From Chloroflexota bacterium (GTDB taxonomy: Bacteria; Chloroflexota; Anaerolineae; J102), in NCBI GenBank assembly GCA_013152695.1, contig JAADFV010000309.1, positions 23,953 through 38,620 on the forward strand: a DNA stretch of 14,668 nucleotides, written 5' to 3'. Each line of letters begins with the position of its first letter. The stretch's first letter is position 1. The position numbers were made by a program, and so were the translations under genes. This document shows, in pieces, positions 12,355-14,668 of this stretch. The notes under the pieces are model-generated. The model was not told the origin of the DNA and made no database searches. It saw only the letters and a list, made by a program, of their open reading frames with translations.

Positions 12355-14668
12355 TCAAGAAATTGGTACGCTTTTACTGTAGGAATAGGCGCGGATACTG
12401 AACTGGTTTCCATCAGTAATCACCTCGATTTGCGCCTGGCTGGGGATGGAAACAACTTGTGAGGAGGCGGCAAGGATACGCTGTACTTTGGGGGGGTACG
12501 TCGTGCCGGTAGGGAGTAAGGTAACCTGCGGCTTAAGTTTCGTGAGAAGCTCAGGCGCGGGCCAGGCTCCCACTGTGGGATAGGGCGCCGGTAGGATGGT
12601 GACATGGGCGGGCAGCTTCGAAAGGACTGCACGTTGCGCCTCTTGGCTGTTTTCGAAGGGTAAGAGCATGCTGAATTGGTGGTAGTGAAGGCAGAAAAGC
12701 GGCGAATCCTTGTCGCTTTGGGGCTGCTGTAGCAAGCGAAGGAAGACATTCGTGTCGAGAGAAAAGATAGTTCCCGGCGGGAGTCGAGGATCAGTGGCAG
12801 AGATGGTCTGAGCAGGAGAAGGATTTAAGACTGGAGGCTGGGAAAATGGGCGGGTGAGGATCAATAAAGAGAGGGGACGACGTCCTCCGCGTGTTTGTGC
12901 GATACGCTCGGAAAGCTCAGAAGAAGAATCTCGTGCGGCTGTGACTAAAATACGGTTACCTCCTGGGGTGAAGAGGACAAAGTCCACCCCTTGTTCACCT
13001 CCCAGCAAATAGATATGCAAGCGACCATCAGCTTGATTCTCCTGCCAGGTTGCCCCTCCCCACAGCGGCAGAGCAACGAAAGCCACAGCTATCAAACCGC
13101 GGCTCAGCGCCGGGCGCCATTCGGGGGGAATGAAGGAATCGGCCTGTTGTTCCTGGCGTATCAGCCATAAAACAAAGCCAGCCAAAAAAACGCCAACATA
13201 CAGGGCCGCAAGGAAACGGCCAAAATCACTCACTTCCAGACTTCCCCAGGGAATAGCAGCCATCTTTTCGACCACAAAAACAGTCCACCAAAGACTCGCC
13301 CAAGGGATCAGCATCACCAGTTTGGCCAACGGCATGGCCCAGAATCCCAACATCGTTGCCAGTCCCCCCATAATCATAATGGGGGGTTGTACGGGAATGA
13401 TGAGAAGGTTGACGAGGAAGGAAATAAGGGATAAACGCCCAAAGTAGTACACCACCAGGGGCATGGTGGTGAGCTGCGCCGCTAATGTCACCAATAGACC
13501 TTCCGCTAAAAGGCCATTGATCAGCCCAGGCAAGTGCTGGCCAACAAGTCGATCCCAGTGTGTTTTGAGTGGGCTGTTGAAAAGAATCAGACCGAGCGTC
13601 GCCATAAAGCTTAGCTGAAATCCTACGTCCCACAATGTCAGGGGGTTGAGCAGCAACATAATCACTGCCGCTACAAATAAGGAAATAATGGCAGTACTTT
13701 GACGTTCCAGATGGACGGCAATGACATAAAAGATACCCATGAGCGCAGCACGCAGGACAGCAGCATCGGCACCGACCAGGAGAGTGTAGAGGAGGATGCC
13801 AGAAATGGTGATACTGGTCGCCAGTCGTTTGCGCTTGCCTAGCAGCCGCGAGAAGAGCCCTAACAAGATGCCCGAAACAATGGCGATGTTGCTACCGCTG
13901 ATGACAATGACATGGGAGGCACCCGTGAGATTAAATTTGTCATATAATTCGCGAGGAATATTGCTTTCGATCCCCAGGATCATGCCGTTGGCTAAGGCTG
14001 CGTAAGGCTGAGGTAAGAGTCGATCGAGGATTTGTGAGGCGGCAGCACGCACTGAATACAGTCCGGCCCAAAACGGATTTCCCTGTTCCTTGGCCAATAA
14101 GGTCAATTCACTTCGTTGGATGAGGGTATAGATGCCTTTACGGGCGAGAAAGCGACGATAGTCGAAATCGGGAAAGCTGGGAGGTGAGATCGGCGTTCCT
14201 CGAATGCGCAAACGATCACCATACTGAAAAGCCTCCTGCCCCTGATTACGTACCAACGCCACTCCCTCAACGGGCAATATCTCTGATCCCTGCCACAATG
14301 TGTCGACTCGCACCTTGTATTGTGTGTAATTGGCCCGCTTTTCCGGGTAGCCAATAACCGTCCCTTCCAGCGTCAGGGGGCGTGCGTAAGCGGAGTCGGC
14401 ATGATAATGGAGGAGGGCATGAGGGCCCGCACAGGGATAAAAGGGATGGTCGAGGTAGCGCCAAACACCCAGCAGTGCCCAGGTGATCGCTACAAGGGGG
14501 AGAAAAAGATGGCTGCGACGACTGCGCCATAAGCCCAGTATCAAGAAGGGTAGGGGAAGCCACCACCAGAGAATCGACGGCGAAAGTGTTTCGCCCTGGC
14601 AGACAAACCAGTTCTGGCGGAGAAGCGCTTGGGCGATGATAATGCCTGCCGCCAGGGATAAAGCCGCA
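12355..14668 (-). CDS. comEC: ComEC/Rec2 DNA-uptake channel, 5'-incomplete
   Basis: This is the polytopic membrane channel that carries single-stranded DNA into the cytoplasm during natural transformation. The reading frame stays open to the window edge, so the true start lies outside; 770 residues are visible, and the TTG at 14544 is not a credible start. Visible are N-terminal membrane helices, an OB-fold-like DUF4131 region (about 97-190) and the Competence domain. The latter has TGASHVIVISGSNIAIVSG (248-266) and LLNPLTLWDVGFQLSF (339-354), with many helices up to about residue 545. The C-terminal region (about 548-770) matches the position and strand pattern of the metallo-beta-lactamase-like domain, for example LHIYLLGGEQGVDFVLFTP (550-568). 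Where HxHxDH is expected it reads LILTRPFSQP (602-611), so metal binding is probably lost. The gene lies upstream of NUDIX on the same strand. Confidence 0.93.
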   Translation of the reverse strand, partial: AALSLAAGIIIAQALLRQNWFVCQGETLSPSILWWWLPLPFLILGLWRSRRSHLFLPLVAITWALLGVWRYLDHPFYPCAGPHALLHYHADSAYARPLTLEGTVIGYPEKRANYTQYKVRVDTLWQGSEILPVEGVALVRNQGQEAFQYGDRLRIRGTPISPPSFPDFDYRRFLARKGIYTLIQRSELTLLAKEQGNPFWAGLYSVRAAASQILDRLLPQPYAALANGMILGIESNIPRELYDKFNLTGASHVIVISGSNIAIVSGILLGLFSRLLGKRKRLATSITISGILLYTLLVGADAAVLRAALMGIFYVIAVHLERQSTAIISLFVAAVIMLLLNPLTLWDVGFQLSFMATLGLILFNSPLKTHWDRLVGQHLPGLINGLLAEGLLVTLAAQLTTMPLVVYYFGRLSLISFLVNLLIIPVQPPIMIMGGLATMLGFWAMPLAKLVMLIPWASLWWTVFVVEKMAAIPWGSLEVSDFGRFLAALYVGVFLAGFVLWLIRQEQQADSFIPPEWRPALSRGLIAVAFVALPLWGGATWQENQADGRLHIYLLGGEQGVDFVLFTPGGNRILVTAARDSSSELSERIAQTRGGRRPLSLLILTRPFSQPPVLNPSPAQTISATDPRLPPGTIFSLDTNVFLRLLQQPQSDKDSPLFCLHYHQFSMLLPFENSQEAQRAVLSKLPAHVTILPAPYPTVGAWPAPELLTKLKPQVTLLPTGTTYPPKVQRILAASSQVVSIPSQAQIEVITDGNQFSIRAYSYSKSVPIS

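Noticed and set aside
14542..14544. TTG as the comEC start codon
   Set aside because: The same frame is open for 41 more codons to the window edge and encodes hydrophobic sequence typical of a ComEC N-terminus. The gene is cut by the window.

Overview
The window is ordinary-looking bacterial chromosome carrying nine protein genes, one of which (comEC) runs off the right edge. The most likely source is a member of the Chloroflexota (Anaerolineae/Caldilineae-like). This is inferred from long Thr-Pro linkers in secreted proteins, a C-terminal YLPLIQK tail of the kind common on exported Chloroflexota proteins, and a ThrA-like aspartokinase and homoserine dehydrogenase encoded as separate overlapping genes next to an archaeal/fungal-type aspartate-semialdehyde dehydrogenase. 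No rRNA, tRNA, CRISPR array, insertion sequence or phage gene was seen.

Layout. Positions 158-1396 (minus) encode a 12-helix MFS efflux-type transporter. A 413-bp divergent intergenic region follows. It holds a good promoter and, just before the next gene, an intrinsic-terminator-shaped hairpin that looks like an attenuator. Positions 1810-6495 (plus) form a tight operon: aspartate kinase, homoserine dehydrogenase (4-bp ATGA overlap), aspartate-semialdehyde dehydrogenase (11-bp gap, no Shine-Dalgarno) and a 372-residue HAD-superfamily protein. The first three enzymes make homoserine from aspartate. The fourth is the most unusual gene here: its HAD motifs occur in the order III-IV-I-(helical cap)-II, which indicates a circularly permuted HAD domain.

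After a 401-bp noncoding stretch with several hairpins comes a surface/exopolysaccharide-like cluster (6897-11521, plus). It comprises a secreted glycoside-hydrolase-like protein with a Thr-Pro linker and an SdrD-B-like domain, a secreted PPC-like plus DNRLRE domain protein, and a monotopic phosphoglycosyl transferase of the bacterial sugar transferase family whose start overlaps the preceding stop by ATGA. A strong intrinsic terminator ends this cluster.

On the minus strand, converging on that terminator, are a NUDIX hydrolase of the CoA-pyrophosphatase (NudL) type and, upstream of it, a 5'-incomplete ComEC/Rec2 DNA-uptake channel. The C-terminal metallo-beta-lactamase-like domain of this ComEC has lost its metal-binding histidine motif.

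The best candidate for something undescribed is the permuted HAD protein in the aspartate-pathway operon (5377-6495). It sits where a homoserine kinase or other downstream enzyme might be expected. Its activity cannot be read from sequence.
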